64,000 bases of DNA from contig OZ038383.1 in assembly GCA_964036045.1 (NCBI GenBank), forward strand, positions 113,247,241-113,311,240. Direction: 5' to 3'. Origin of the DNA: Eutreptiella sp. 'Long Island Sound 2002' (lineage: Eukaryota; Euglenozoa; Euglenophyceae; Eutreptiales; Eutreptiaceae). The notes beneath the pieces were generated by a model. It saw nothing but the letters and a program-made list of their open reading frames with translations. It searched no databases and was not told the DNA's origin. The translations under genes were made by a program, and so were the position numbers. Below, piece by piece: positions 22,741 to 32,400 of the stretch; within the stretch, counting starts at the first letter, position 1; each line of letters begins with the position of its first letter.

Positions 22741-23328
22741 TCACCATGGGAACCCCAGGTCCAGGAGTTCAGTGCGCATCGGAGCGGGAAGGCGGTGCCA
22801 CGCGATAGATGTATACGCCACGATGGCATACCTTTCACCCTCCCATCGCTCCGGCCCATGCGTACGCCACGCATTGAAAATCACCCCCTTTCGTGCATCC
22901 ACAACAACCCCTTGCACAATTTGACGCCCACATTGCATCCATGCTTGACGCTGCGCCCCCCCCTCCCCCCCACCACCCATCCACGCCGTAGTAAAGAAAC
23001 CACCACCACGGAAATCACCCACCGCCACCACCCCACTCAACGCGGAGTCATCCCTTGGATGTTTGTGTACATCCATGGGTGCACATCCGTTGCCCCACAC
23101 GATGGAAATTGCGGTGTAACTGAGGGACGGTAAACAAACCGTGAGGAAATTTTTTACAAGGCGCACAACATGTGCATCATCATGTGTCCTCTTAGACATG
23201 CCCACGTGTGTAAACGTCGGAAACTTCCTTGTTGCTCCCCATAGGTTCCGGCGGTACTCTCCTCCATGTTTCTTCTTGTGGAGCCATCCCTTCAAGCCTT
23301 GTAAGGCTTCATGGACCTTGTCGGCTAG
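22741..23328 (-). CDS. TET/JBP-like 2OG-Fe(II) dioxygenase domain (after the second UGA)
   Basis: Residues 972-1166 of gene 2. Seen directly: an Ile/Val-rich strand and CAPMDVHKHPRDD, then GVVAVGDFRGGGFF, then 69 residues after the first His the segment FNAWRTHGPERW, then EGERYAIVAYTS. The arrangement matches the family pattern of proximal H-x-D, G(D)F-GG turn, distal His and a 2-oxoglutarate-binding Arg in G-x-R-Y-S-(I/L)-V. Codons: proximal His at 23065-23067, distal His at 22858-22860, Arg at 22831-22833. The residue two after the proximal His is His (23059-23061), not the usual Asp, so metal binding may be altered or the alignment shifted. Family members oxidise 5-methylcytosine or thymine in DNA; activity here is inferred only from the family. 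Confidence 0.55.
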   Translation of the reverse strand, partial: LADKVHEALQGLKGWLHKKKHGGEYRRNLWGATRKFPTFTHVGMSKRTHDDAHVVRLVKNFLTVCLPSLSYTAISIVWGNGCAPMDVHKHPRDDSALSGVVAVGDFRGGGFFTTAWMGGGGEGGAQRQAWMQCGRQIVQGVVVDARKGVIFNAWRTHGPERWEGERYAIVAYTSIAWHRLPAPMRTELLDLGFPW

Positions 23329-26300
23329 TCACTTTGAGTCAACGGCCCATAGCGCTTGCGTCTCCGGTCCGACCTCCTCCTTCCCATCATCGGCACACTC
23401 CTTCTCCCTTGTGCTCGCCATTGCCCTTTCGCTCCCACCTTCGTGCATGTCGTCTTGAGGTCCACCTTCCTCCTTTGCATCATCTCCAACATGAGGTCGT
23501 TCATTCTCCTTGGCATCGTGCTCCACCTTGGGGTTGTTGAGGGCATCGGACATGCCCTCCTTGTTGGCATCGTCCACGGACGTGCCCTCCTTGTTGGAAT
23601 CCTCCACGGACATGCCCTCCTTGTTGGAATCGTCCACGTCATTTGAAGTGCTCTCCTTCATGGGATCCTCGGAGTCCTCCTTGGTGCCATTGTCCGACGC
23701 ATTGGTGGTACTTCCCGCGATTGCTTCCGTGCTTGCGATTGCTTCCGTGCTTGCCCCATCTTGACCTCCATCTTTTGTATCTCCGCTCTCGGTTGCCGCG
23801 TCTTGGCCTCCATGTTTTGCATCTCCGCTCTCGGTCTCCTTGTCGTGGCCTCCATGTCTTGCATCTCCGCTCTCGGTTTCCTTGGTCGCTTTCTCCATGT
23901 TCTCCTCCCACTTCGCCAACATGGCCTTTGCCTCATCCTCGCTCGTGAACGCTGTGTGGCGGAGGCGCACAATGACTGGCCACGTGACGTTGGCCTCACT
24001 CTGCTCTCCGGGCCATTGGGGGGGGAGTTTCACCATCTCCTCCCCCTTCCGTGGCTTGGGGTCGTCCTTCGTTGGCTTTGCCACGGCGCCCACTGCGATG
24101 CGGTGGCGCTTGTCTGGACCCTCGGTCAGCACCCACCGTACTGCGGATCCCGCTGGCAACCCGAACTTCTCACGTGCCTCTTGGCGCTTCTCGTCGGGGC
24201 GGCGTTTTTCCTCGAATCGTTGCACTTTCACCATCTCCTATGCAAAAGCGTTGCAGAGAGTTCAACCGAGTTCAACCGCGTTCAACCGTGTTCAACCGAC
24301 CGGTTGAAGTGTTCAACCGTGTTCAACCCTGTTTCACGACGTACCGCCACACACTATAGCACCGGCATGCTTCGACGTTGTGAAGGCGCATTGCAACCAA
24401 ATGTAGAGGCATATGCATACGCAGGAACATGGGGACATCACCTCTTCTGCTGGTGCGCTTGCTTGCACCGTGGTACTTGTGCTTGCACTTGTCTCCATTG
24501 CGCCACTTGCCTCCATCGCGCCACTTGCCTCTGTCGCGGCACTTGCCTCCGTCGCGCCACTTGCCTCCATCGCGCTACTTGCCTTCGTCGCGCCACTTGC
24601 CTTCGCTGTGCCACTTGCCTCCGTCACGTTTGGTGTTGACCGTTGTCCTTCCTTTGCTCCCACATTTGCGTTGTTGGCGTCTTTGGGCCGCAGAGATGCC
24701 TTCTCCTTCTTGTCCTTGTCCTTTTTGTCCTTCTTTGGTTTTGCTTCGATCTTCTTCTTCTTGTTTGCCTTGGGAGCCTCCTTTTTCTTGGGAGGTGTCC
24801 ACCCCTCATCATTGTCCGACAATTGGCTTGCACTTGACCCTTTTGAGTCGGACGACGAGTCCGCTGACGTTGCCACCCGTTGCCGCTTTTTGGAATGCAC
24901 TCCCCGCCCGTCCTTCTTCTTCTTCTTGTCGGTTTTGTCTTGCACGCTTTGTTTGAGCGCAGTTTGCGCTTGGAGGAGCAAAACCTTTGGGCTTGCACTT
25001 CCTCCCTTTGCTTGTGGAATTGCCTTTGGTGGAGGCTTCAAGAGTCGACGAATGGGGACGTGGACTTTTGGCTCTTCTCAGAAGGGTGATGTTGAGCTCT
25101 CTGCCTCGTCGACCACGGGATTTTCACTCTCCACGTCTCCATGATCCGGCGCAAACCATGCATTAGAATTCTCCCACCACGTGCCATCGTCGGTGTTCAT
25201 GTCATCCCTCAATTCCTCCTTCACGCCAAACATTGGTTGGGGGAATTGCTTCGCTTTGCCCGACTGACTCCGATGCTTTGGGGTGGACTCCATGGGTGTG
25301 CCAATCGCATGTGTGTCAATCGCATGTGGGGACCCGCCATGTGCAAGCTCTTGGAGTGCGCGATGGAGTCCTCGGGTCCATTTCTTCACGAGGGCGTCGC
25401 GATCGGAAACCCGTGCACCTGGCCCATGCCACCATTCATCGATGGGTAATGGCGGCCATGCTCCATGGAGCATGACCGCCGGTCCGCGTTTGTCAATGAC
25501 GAACATGTGGGGTGGGACGTCTTGGGCCGACAACTAAGAGAGATGAGCGGTTGAATGGGGTTGAGGTGCGAAACCGACCGGTTGAACACCGGTTGGAAAC
25601 ATGTGGCCACCACCTCATATGCACGGCACCCTCAGCGCACTAACACAGGGTATTCAATTATTGAACCATGTATGCATCCCAGACATGCAGGTCTCAATGT
25701 CCTAGCCACCAATTGCCCAAAACATCCACTCCGAACGTGTCACACACGGACTGTATCCATACTCTCTCCGTTCGCTTTGCTTCAACTGCCCGGTTGAACA
25801 CGGTTGAACACCGGTTGAACACTTGTTGCACACACCTGCTCCACGCCTCGCATCATTGACGAAGTGCTTGTGGCCGCATTGGGTAGTGTGGTTGGTGGTG
25901 CAACCGCTGCAGGTGCCTCCTCCATGCTGGACTTCTTGCTGCGCCCGCCACTTGATATGGTTCCCCCGACCTCGACCATGAATGGTAGTGACGCGTTGTA
26001 GTTGGTGGCGTCAGAGGCGTCATACCAATTGTGCGGCACGGACTCCACGTTTTTAAAAAAGAATTGCGGCCCATGGCCCTTGCCATGGCCGCCACTTCGG
26101 CCAGCACACCCAGGGCCGGTCCATTGGGGTGCCACTGCAGTCCCCAGCCCGTAGGATTCCCATACCCTAAAGAGGGCATGGAGGGCGGTCTCCGACAACG
26201 TCATGGCAATTCCGGGGCGCGTGCTCAAACCAATCCTCAAAAGTTTCCACTCGGCCCAATTCTGGGCTGTGAGTGCTTTCGTTGTCCACGGGTGGCTCCG

Positions 26301-26747
26301 GTGGCCATGGAGGTCATACTGGGCGTTTTTTTTCATCCACACCCCGACACTCCTCCGGTACATGAACCGGGGTGTGATGTCCCGGAGCCATCTCCATTGA
26401 GGGGAGTCATCCGCCAACGACGATGAGTCGTGGCACACCCCAAATTGGGTCAACTCCTCCCTCGCTGGGAACAAAGCATCCAACGCTGGGACCACTTGTG
26501 GCAAAGGCAAGGATGCTCCTCCTGTTGTACCCCTGCCTATCGGCCCCGTTGATCCCGTAGGCCCACTTTGGGTCGGCGCAATTACATTTGGGTGTGGCAA
26601 TTGCGGCGCGGCCAATTGCGGTGGTCCCAATTGCGGCACTTGGGCACCTTGTGGTGCTTGCGGTCCTTGTACCCCTTGTGCGGCTTGTAAGAACTGCATG
26701 AGTGCGAGCCCAATCGCTTGTTGCGCCGACGCTTGTTGTCCTTCCAT
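22741..26747 (-). CDS. Gene 2: low-complexity protein with C-terminal TET/JBP-like dioxygenase
   Basis: Three exons read in one phase: 26747-25836 (304 codons), 25533-24442 (364) and 24237-22741 (498 plus stop). Donors are GAGCAG|GTGTGT and GAAGAG|GTGATG; acceptors are CTCTTAG|TTG and GCATAG|GAG. The ATG at 26747 starts a Gln/Ala/Pro-rich leader (MEGQQASAQQAIG). The middle has a Lys-rich, probably nuclear stretch (KKKKKDGRG, KKDKKDKDKKEK) and degenerate repeats (ATEASGAMEASG; TESGDAKHGGQD; DSNKEGMS). The last 195 residues resemble TET/JBP 2-oxoglutarate/Fe(II) dioxygenases. Two in-frame TGA codons (codons 456 and 971) interrupt it, so it is either a pseudogene or depends on readthrough. It lies 174 bp downstream of gene 1 in the same direction. 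Confidence 0.55.
23325..23331 (-). promoter_or_regulatory. In-frame UGACUAG, possible stop-codon readthrough site
   Basis: Gene 2 codons read AAG TGA CTA GCC. TGA is at 23329-23331. UGA followed by CUAG is the established high-efficiency readthrough context in eukaryotes. The frame stays open for 195 codons beyond it and encodes the dioxygenase-like domain. A plain nonsense mutation remains possible. Confidence 0.45.
24238..24441 (-). other. Gene 2 intron 2 (204 bp) packed with GGTTGAAC motifs
   Basis: GT at 24441-24440 and AG at 24239-24238, phase 0. Contains about eight GTTCAACC/GGTTGAA copies between 24255 and 24330. Confidence 0.6.
25078..25080 (-). other. In-frame TGA in gene 2 exon 2
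   Basis: Codons read CCC TTC TGA GAA GAG, and the same frame continues to the exon's donor at 24442. The context is not a known readthrough motif, which argues for a decayed copy unless a small intron or a sequence error is involved. Confidence 0.7.
25534..25835 (-). other. Gene 2 intron 1 (302 bp) with GGTTGAAC motifs
   Basis: GT at 25835-25834 and AG at 25535-25534, phase 0. Motif clusters sit near both ends, at about 25789-25823 and 25549-25597. Confidence 0.6.
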
Positions 26748-26921
26748 GACGCCCCCCTAAAAACAAAGAAAAATAGACACTCGCGCGGTTGAACATGCCT
26801 GCACACCTCAACCGACCGGTTGAACAACTTGAAGTGCCGCTGAACACGGTTGCACACGGAACACGGAGCATAAAGTATGAAGCACCAACAACAAACCACA
26901 TAGCCCACACCTAGAGTTTGA
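26748..26921. other. Spacer between gene 1 and gene 2 with GGTTGAAC motifs
   Basis: Motifs at about 26787-26865. A possible intron (TCTAG|GTGTGG near 26905 to TTTTTAG|GGGG near 26759) would lie after the gene 1 stop and before the gene 2 ATG, so it could be a 5'-untranslated intron of gene 2. No splice choice joins the two coding frames. Confidence 0.45.
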
Positions 26922-28936
26922 TCATTCTCCACCGGCAATCGTACGTTCCCACCGTGGTAGCTCTTTTGCCAGAAAGATCCTTTCGTGCGCTTGTTTTAGC
27001 ATGCGCTTATCACGAGCTACACGCCCACCGGGGCCACCGCCACGCCCACTTGAGCATAAGAAGTGGTCTTTTAATATATAGTTTAGTGATTCTACTATAT
27101 CTCCACTAAACATTCCCGCCCCCCATGGGTAAATATTTTTCAGAACCTCCGTAGCCTCTCTTCTAAGCCACAAAAGGTAAGGTGACCGCCTATGCGGACA
27201 AATTAATTTCTGAAATCGACGTGCCACACGTTTACACTTTGAAAGGGCCGCGGCCTCGTAGCGCCATGATTGCATGGCCGTCAAAAGGTTTGCCATTTCT
27301 TGTACAACAGATATATGCTTTGGAGGCAACTTCATGGTCTTACCTATTATTGTCCAGTTAGCGAGGAGACGCCATGTCTCCTCACGGTCCGGGCTTGCCT
27401 TACCTTTGAGACTAATATTAGTCTTAGATTCATTCAACACGGTTTGCACGCGTGCACGGACAAGAGGCGGCAAACGTTTGCAAAACGCGCGAATGAAGTG
27501 TGTAAGGTAGTCGCCAAGTCGGATCACCAAGTGCAAAATGCACATCACAATGAACCGCGTGCGGTCATCCACGCGGAGCATTGGTTTTGAAGTGCACCCT
27601 TTGGCCGTAGTGCAATCCAAACCTTTATCGTACAAAGCGCGGAATTTTCCATCAAGGTGCGTTGTGCGCCGCACCTTAGTGTTCATCCATCGTTCACGCC
27701 TACTACACCATGTGGAAAAAGAGTAGATGCTTCCAATGGCATAGTAAGGCGACAATCCTAAAAGTAGACGCAACCATGGAGAGTCTCCACCCAACATGAT
27801 TCGTGCACGATAATAAACATTATTCATTTGGATGTATCCACTATCAATGATAGTTTGGATGTGTTGCAACGTGGCACAAAATAAGACACGCATTGCTTCG
27901 TCGTCATGTTCAGATGTCAATGCGACATCCAATGTCCAATTATATTGAAGAGTGCGGGCCTTTTCCATGTGATTGGCAAAGCCAATCGCAATTTGCACCC
28001 ATGGGCGTGAGCCACATGGGAACCCGTCGCCTCTAATTATGATGACGAATAATTGCTCGCCATCGATCATTGGAAAGTCCATGGACTCCATGAGCTCCTT
28101 TTGTGTTGCGACATAATTAAAGAAATGCGGTAAGTCCCATCGTACACCAACTTTGCCATTGTGAATAGTGGTTTCCAATTTTTGCGCCTTACCCAATCGT
28201 TGCCATTCACGGTGCATACGCTTGAAAGATGGAAATGGGTGCACCCAATGAACATCCAACTTTTCTTGGGCAGCTTTTGTTCGCCGGTTGGCCCAAGATA
28301 TTAGATTCTTGTACCTAAATTTGAGGCATGTTAATTCGAACAAAGTGACGCGCACAACGTGAACGTTGGTGCACAACGTGAGCGTTGGTTGAAATCGTTC
28401 AACTTGTTCAACCGGGCAGTTGAACATGACTTTAACAAATGTTCAATTTGTTGTTTTCATGAAAAAACACTTGATGGTAGCATGTAAATGGGGCCACAAT
28501 TGCATGTGGAAGAAGACATATACATGATAGTTCGATGAAACCTAGGTAGGCACTCTATGTTGCACAAACATGAGTCGCATTTGTTTCATATGTGTTCAAC
28601 CGCACACTTGAACGCATCTCGCATACGGTTGAACACTCCTTGCATACATGCAACGCACCATGGTATGCATGTAGGACATGTAGAGCACCTATTTTTCGGC
28701 ATTTCCAAGTCAAGGATCAACCGGACGGCATCCTTGGGTGTAAACACCCTTTTCATGACCTTCCGGTCATTGCGTCGACTACGCCGCCCACTACCCATTC
28801 TAGTGTTGAGGCGTTCCCATAGTGTACGACCACCCCTGGATGCGGTGAACAAGTTGACCAAATCACTCATCAATTCATCCGATTGTAATCCAGTGTAGTG
28901 ATCTGCAATACATTGCTTCAAGTTTAACGTTGGCAT
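26922..28936 (-). CDS. Gene 1: DDE-type transposase-like protein
   Basis: Two exons, 28936-28689 and 28314-26922, joined AAAAATAG|GTACAAG in phase 2 to give 546 residues. The ATG (MPTLNLKQCIADHY) is the first in frame. Motifs in order: IRGDGFPCGS (Asp 179), MLGGDSPWL (Asp 260), SFSTWC, ILHLVIRLGDYL (344 onward), and FSGDIVESLNYILK (Glu 491) followed by a Gly-rich stretch and a basic tail. I know this order of GDG, GGD, xWC, LHxxxRxxD and a C-terminal FSGxxxExxN from a widespread family of uncharacterised eukaryotic transposase-like proteins; assigning GDG, GGD and Glu as the DDE triad is inference. A Ser/Arg-rich basic patch (GSGRRSRRNDRK) in exon 1 could bind DNA. The frame is intact, unlike gene 2. 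Confidence 0.6.
28315..28688 (-). other. Gene 1 intron (374 bp) with GGTTGAAC motifs
   Basis: GT at 28688-28687 and AG at 28316-28315. Motif clusters at about 28385-28437 and 28595-28640. The open frames that run into it from either exon end in motif-encoded nonsense, which supports splicing. Confidence 0.6.
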
Positions 28937-29462
28937 TTTTGATTGTAAAATGAGAGGGATCCTTGCATACAAGTAAGAAACCACAATGGGGAATCTCTTG
29001 GTGCTCTAATTTGTTCTTATTGTTACGTTATTTTTGGTGACACTACCATATTGCACAAAGGTGAAATTAAATATTCTTCAATTCAATGCGTCATGTATAT
29101 AGTAAAAAGCGAGCAGGTGGCAACTACTACACACCATGTGCATTCCCTTTACCGCCACGTGTTGGCCACCACGTGCCGGCTCCAGTTTTCATGTATGTGG
29201 TCACCACACCGCCACCTGCCCATTGGTAGTAGGTTCCAGGATTTAACTGGGTTTTAGGGAACAGCTCAAAACCAAAATTGTGGGACAGGCTACATTTACC
29301 AATTAACCACTGTTGAACGCGTGATCGCGTGAGCACGCGCCACCGATTGGCGCGATAGGCCAGTTGAACTGTTCAACCGCGTTCAACCGAGTTCAACTGG
29401 GGGGTTGAACAGCAACATGCTGTTCAACTGGGTTCAACCGCTGTTCAACCGCTACGCTCAAA
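28937..29462. other. Right subterminal region and gene 1 upstream sequence
   Basis: Noncoding. GGTTGAAC-type motifs recur at 29313 and densely at 29362-29455, with an inverted arrangement around AACAGCAACATGCTGTT (about 29409-29425). Presumably holds the gene 1 promoter; no clear TATA box is assigned. Confidence 0.5.
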
Positions 29463-29486
29463 GGTGTGCAAAAGGGGTCACTAGGG
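29463..29486. repeat. Right terminal inverted repeat (24 nt)
   Basis: Begins GGTGTGC and ends GGGGTCACTAGGG. It is the exact reverse complement of 22080-22103. Confidence 0.85.
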
Positions 29487-32400
29487 TCACCTTTGTCATC
29501 GGGTGCTGCATTGCTTTGTCGTCGGGCTCTGCATTGCTTTGCCGTCGGGCGCTGCATTGCTTTGTCGTCGGGCGCTGCATTGCTTTGTCGTCTGGCTCTG
29601 CATTGCTTTGCCGTCGGGCGCTGCATTGCTTTGTCGTCGGGCGCTGCATTGCTTTGTCGTCGGGCGCTGCATTGCTTTGTCGTCGGGCTCTGCATTGCTT
29701 TGCCGTCGGGCTCTGCATTGCTTTGCCGTGCAGCTCTGCATTGCTTTGCCGTCGGGCTTTGCATTGCCTTGCCGTCGGGCTCTGCATTGCTTTGCCGTCG
29801 GGCGCTGCATTGCTTTGTCGTCGGGCGCTGCATTGCTTTGTCGTCGGGCGCTGCATTGCTTTGCCGTCGGGCGCTGCATTGCTTTGTCGTCGGGCGCTGC
29901 ATTGCTTTGTCGTTGGGCTCTGCATTGCTTTGTCGTCGGGCGCTGCATTGCTTTGTCGTCGGGCGCTGCATTGCTTTGTCGTCGGGCTCTGCATTGCTTT
30001 GCCGTCGGGCGCTGCATTGCTTTGTCGTCGGGCGCTGCATTGCTTTGTCGTCCGGCTCTGCATTGCTTTGCCGTCAGGCGCTGCATTGCTTTGTCGTCGG
30101 GCGCTGCATTGCTTTGCCGTCGGGCTCTGCAGTGCTTTGCTGTCGGGCGCTGCATTGCTTTGTCGTCCGGCTCTGCATTGCTTTGCCGTCGGGCTTTGCA
30201 TTGCTTTGCCGTCGGGCGCTGCATTGCTTTGCCGTCGGGCGCTGCATTGCTTTGTCGTCGAGCGCTGCATTGATTTGTTGTCGGGCTCTGCATTGCTTTG
30301 CTGTCGGGCGCTGCATTGCTTTGTCGTCGGGCGCTGCATTGCTTTGTCGTTGGGCTCTGCATTGCTTTGCCGTCGGGCGCTGCATTGCTTTGTCGTCAGG
30401 CGCTGCATTGCTTTGTCCTAGGGCTCTGCATTGCTTTGCCGTCGGGCGCTGCATTGCTTTGTCGTCGGGCGCTGCATTGCTTTGTCGTCGGGCGCTGCAT
30501 TGCTTTGTCGTCGGGCACTGCATTGCTTTGTCGTCGGGCGCTGCATTGCTTTGTCGTCGGGCGCTGCATTGCTTTGCCGTCGGGCGCTGCATTGCTTTGT
30601 CGTCGGGCTCTGCATTGCTTTGCCGTCGGGCGTTGCATTGCTTTGTCGTCAGGCGCTGCATTGCCTTGTCGTCGGGCTTAGCATTGCTTTGGCGTCGGGC
30701 TCTGCATTGCTTTGCCGTGCAGCTCTGCATTGCTTTGCCGTCGGGCTTTGCATTGCTTTGCCGTCGGGCTCTGCATTGCTTTGTCGTCGGGCTTTGCATT
30801 GCTTTGCTGTCTAGCTCTGCATTGCATTGCCGTCGGGCGCTGCATTGCTTTGTCGTCAGGCTTTGCATTGCTTTGCCGTCGGGCTCTGCATTGCTTTGCC
30901 GTCAGGCGCATCATTGCTTTGTCGTCGGGCTCCGCATTGCTTTGTCGTCGGGCTCTGCATTGCTTTGCCGTCGAGCGCTGCATTGCTTTGTCGTCGGGCG
31001 CTGCACTGCTTTGTCGTCGTGCTCTGCATTGCTTTGCCGTCGGGCGCTGCATTGCTTTGTCGTCAGGCGCTGCATTGCTTTGTCGTCGGGCTCTGCATTG
31101 CTTTGCCGTCGGGCGCTGCATTGCTTTGTCGTCAGGCGCTGCATTGCTTTGTCGTCGGGCTCTGCATTGCTTTGCCGTCGGGCGCTGCATTGCTTTGTCG
31201 TCGGGCGCTGCATTGCTTTGTCGTCGGGCTCTGCAATTCTTTGCCGTCGGGCGCTGCATTGCTTTGTCGTCGGGCGCTGCATTGCTTTGTCGTCGGGCGC
31301 CGCATTGCTTTGCCGTCGGGCGCTGCATTGCTTTGCCGTCGGGCGCTGCATTGCTTTGTCGTCGGGCGCTGTGTTGCTTTGTCGTCGGGCTCTGCATTGC
31401 TTTGCCGTCGGGCGCTGCATTGCTTTGTTGTCGGGCGCTGCATTGCTTTGTCGTCGGGCTCTGCATTGCCTTGCCGTCGGGCGCTGCATTGCTTTGTCGT
31501 CGGGCGCTGCATTGCTTTGTCGTCGGGCGCCGCATTGCTTTGCCGTCGGGCGCTGCATTGCTTTGTCGTCGGGCGCTGCTTTGCTTTGTCGTCGGGCTCT
31601 GCATCGCTTTGCTGTCGGGCGCTGCATTGCTTTGTCGCCGGGCGCTGCATTGCTCTGTCGTCGATCTCTGCATTGCTTTGTCGTCGGGCGCTGCATTGCT
31701 TTGTCGTCGGGCGCTGCATTGCTTTGCCGTCGGGCGCTGCATTGCTTTGCCGTCGGGCGCTGCATTGCTTTGTCGTCGGGCTTTGCATTGGTTTGCCGTC
31801 GGGCTCTGCATTGCTTTGCCGTCGGGCGCTGCATTGCTTTGTCGTCGAGCGCTGCATTGCTTTGTCGCCCGGCTCTGCATTGCTTTGCCGTCGGGCACTG
31901 CATTGCTTTGTCGTCGGGCGCTGCATTGCTTTGCCGTCGGGCGCTGCATTGCTTTGCCGTCGGGCGCTGCATTGCTTTGTCGTCGGGCTTTGCATTGCTT
32001 TGTCGTCGGGCGCTGCATTGCTTTGTCGTCGCGCGCTGCATTGCTTTGTCATCGAGCGCTGCATTGCTTTGTCGTCGGGCTCTGCATTGCTTTGCCGTCG
32101 GTCACTGCATTGCTTTGTCGTCGGGCGCTGCATTGCTTTGTCGTCTGGCTCTGCATTGCCCTGCCGTCGGGCGCTGCATTGCTTTGTCGTCGGGTGCTGC
32201 ATTGCTTTGTCGTCGGGCTCTGCATTGCTTTGCCGTCAGGCGCTGCATTGCTTTGTCGTCGGGCTCTGCATTGCTTTGTCGTCGGGCGCTGCATTGCTTT
32301 GTCGTCAGGCGCTGCATTGCTTTGTCGTCGGGCTCTGCATTGCTTTGCCATCGGGCGCTGCATTGCTTTGTCTTCGGGCGCTGCATTGCTTTGTCGTCGG

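Larger units (their letters stand above)
22080..29486 (-). mobile_element. 7.4-kb DNA transposon-like element with TIRs, inserted in satellite
   Basis: A perfect 24-nt inverted repeat bounds the segment. Outside it the 23-bp satellite continues on both sides in the same orientation and in register: the left block ends after 12 nt of a unit and the right block resumes at nt 15, so only GC is missing, with TCACC as extra bases on the right. No target-site duplication is visible. Inside are two minus-strand genes, a transposase-like gene and a gene ending in a TET/JBP-like dioxygenase, plus GGTTGAAC motif clusters in all noncoding parts including both subterminal zones. KDZ-type transposons are known to travel with TET/JBP genes; whether this is one of them cannot be settled here. 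The outer bases do not follow the 5'-CACTA convention. Confidence 0.7.

Noticed and set aside
22425-25540. Plus-strand frames of 60-290 codons across 22.4-25.5 kb
   Set aside because: They are shadows of the gene 2 exons on the minus strand, rich in Cys, Leu and His from the complement of low-complexity coding repeats.
26582-26938. Gene 1 and gene 2 as one spliced protein
   Set aside because: Gene 1 has a TGA at 26922, and no GT-AG pair around 26760-26940 joins its frame to the gene 2 ATG frame.
22080-29486. Classical CACTA (En/Spm) element
   Set aside because: CACTAG/CTAGTG occurs in the inverted repeat, but the outermost bases are CCCTAGTG at the 5' end rather than CACTA, and no 3-bp target duplication is seen.
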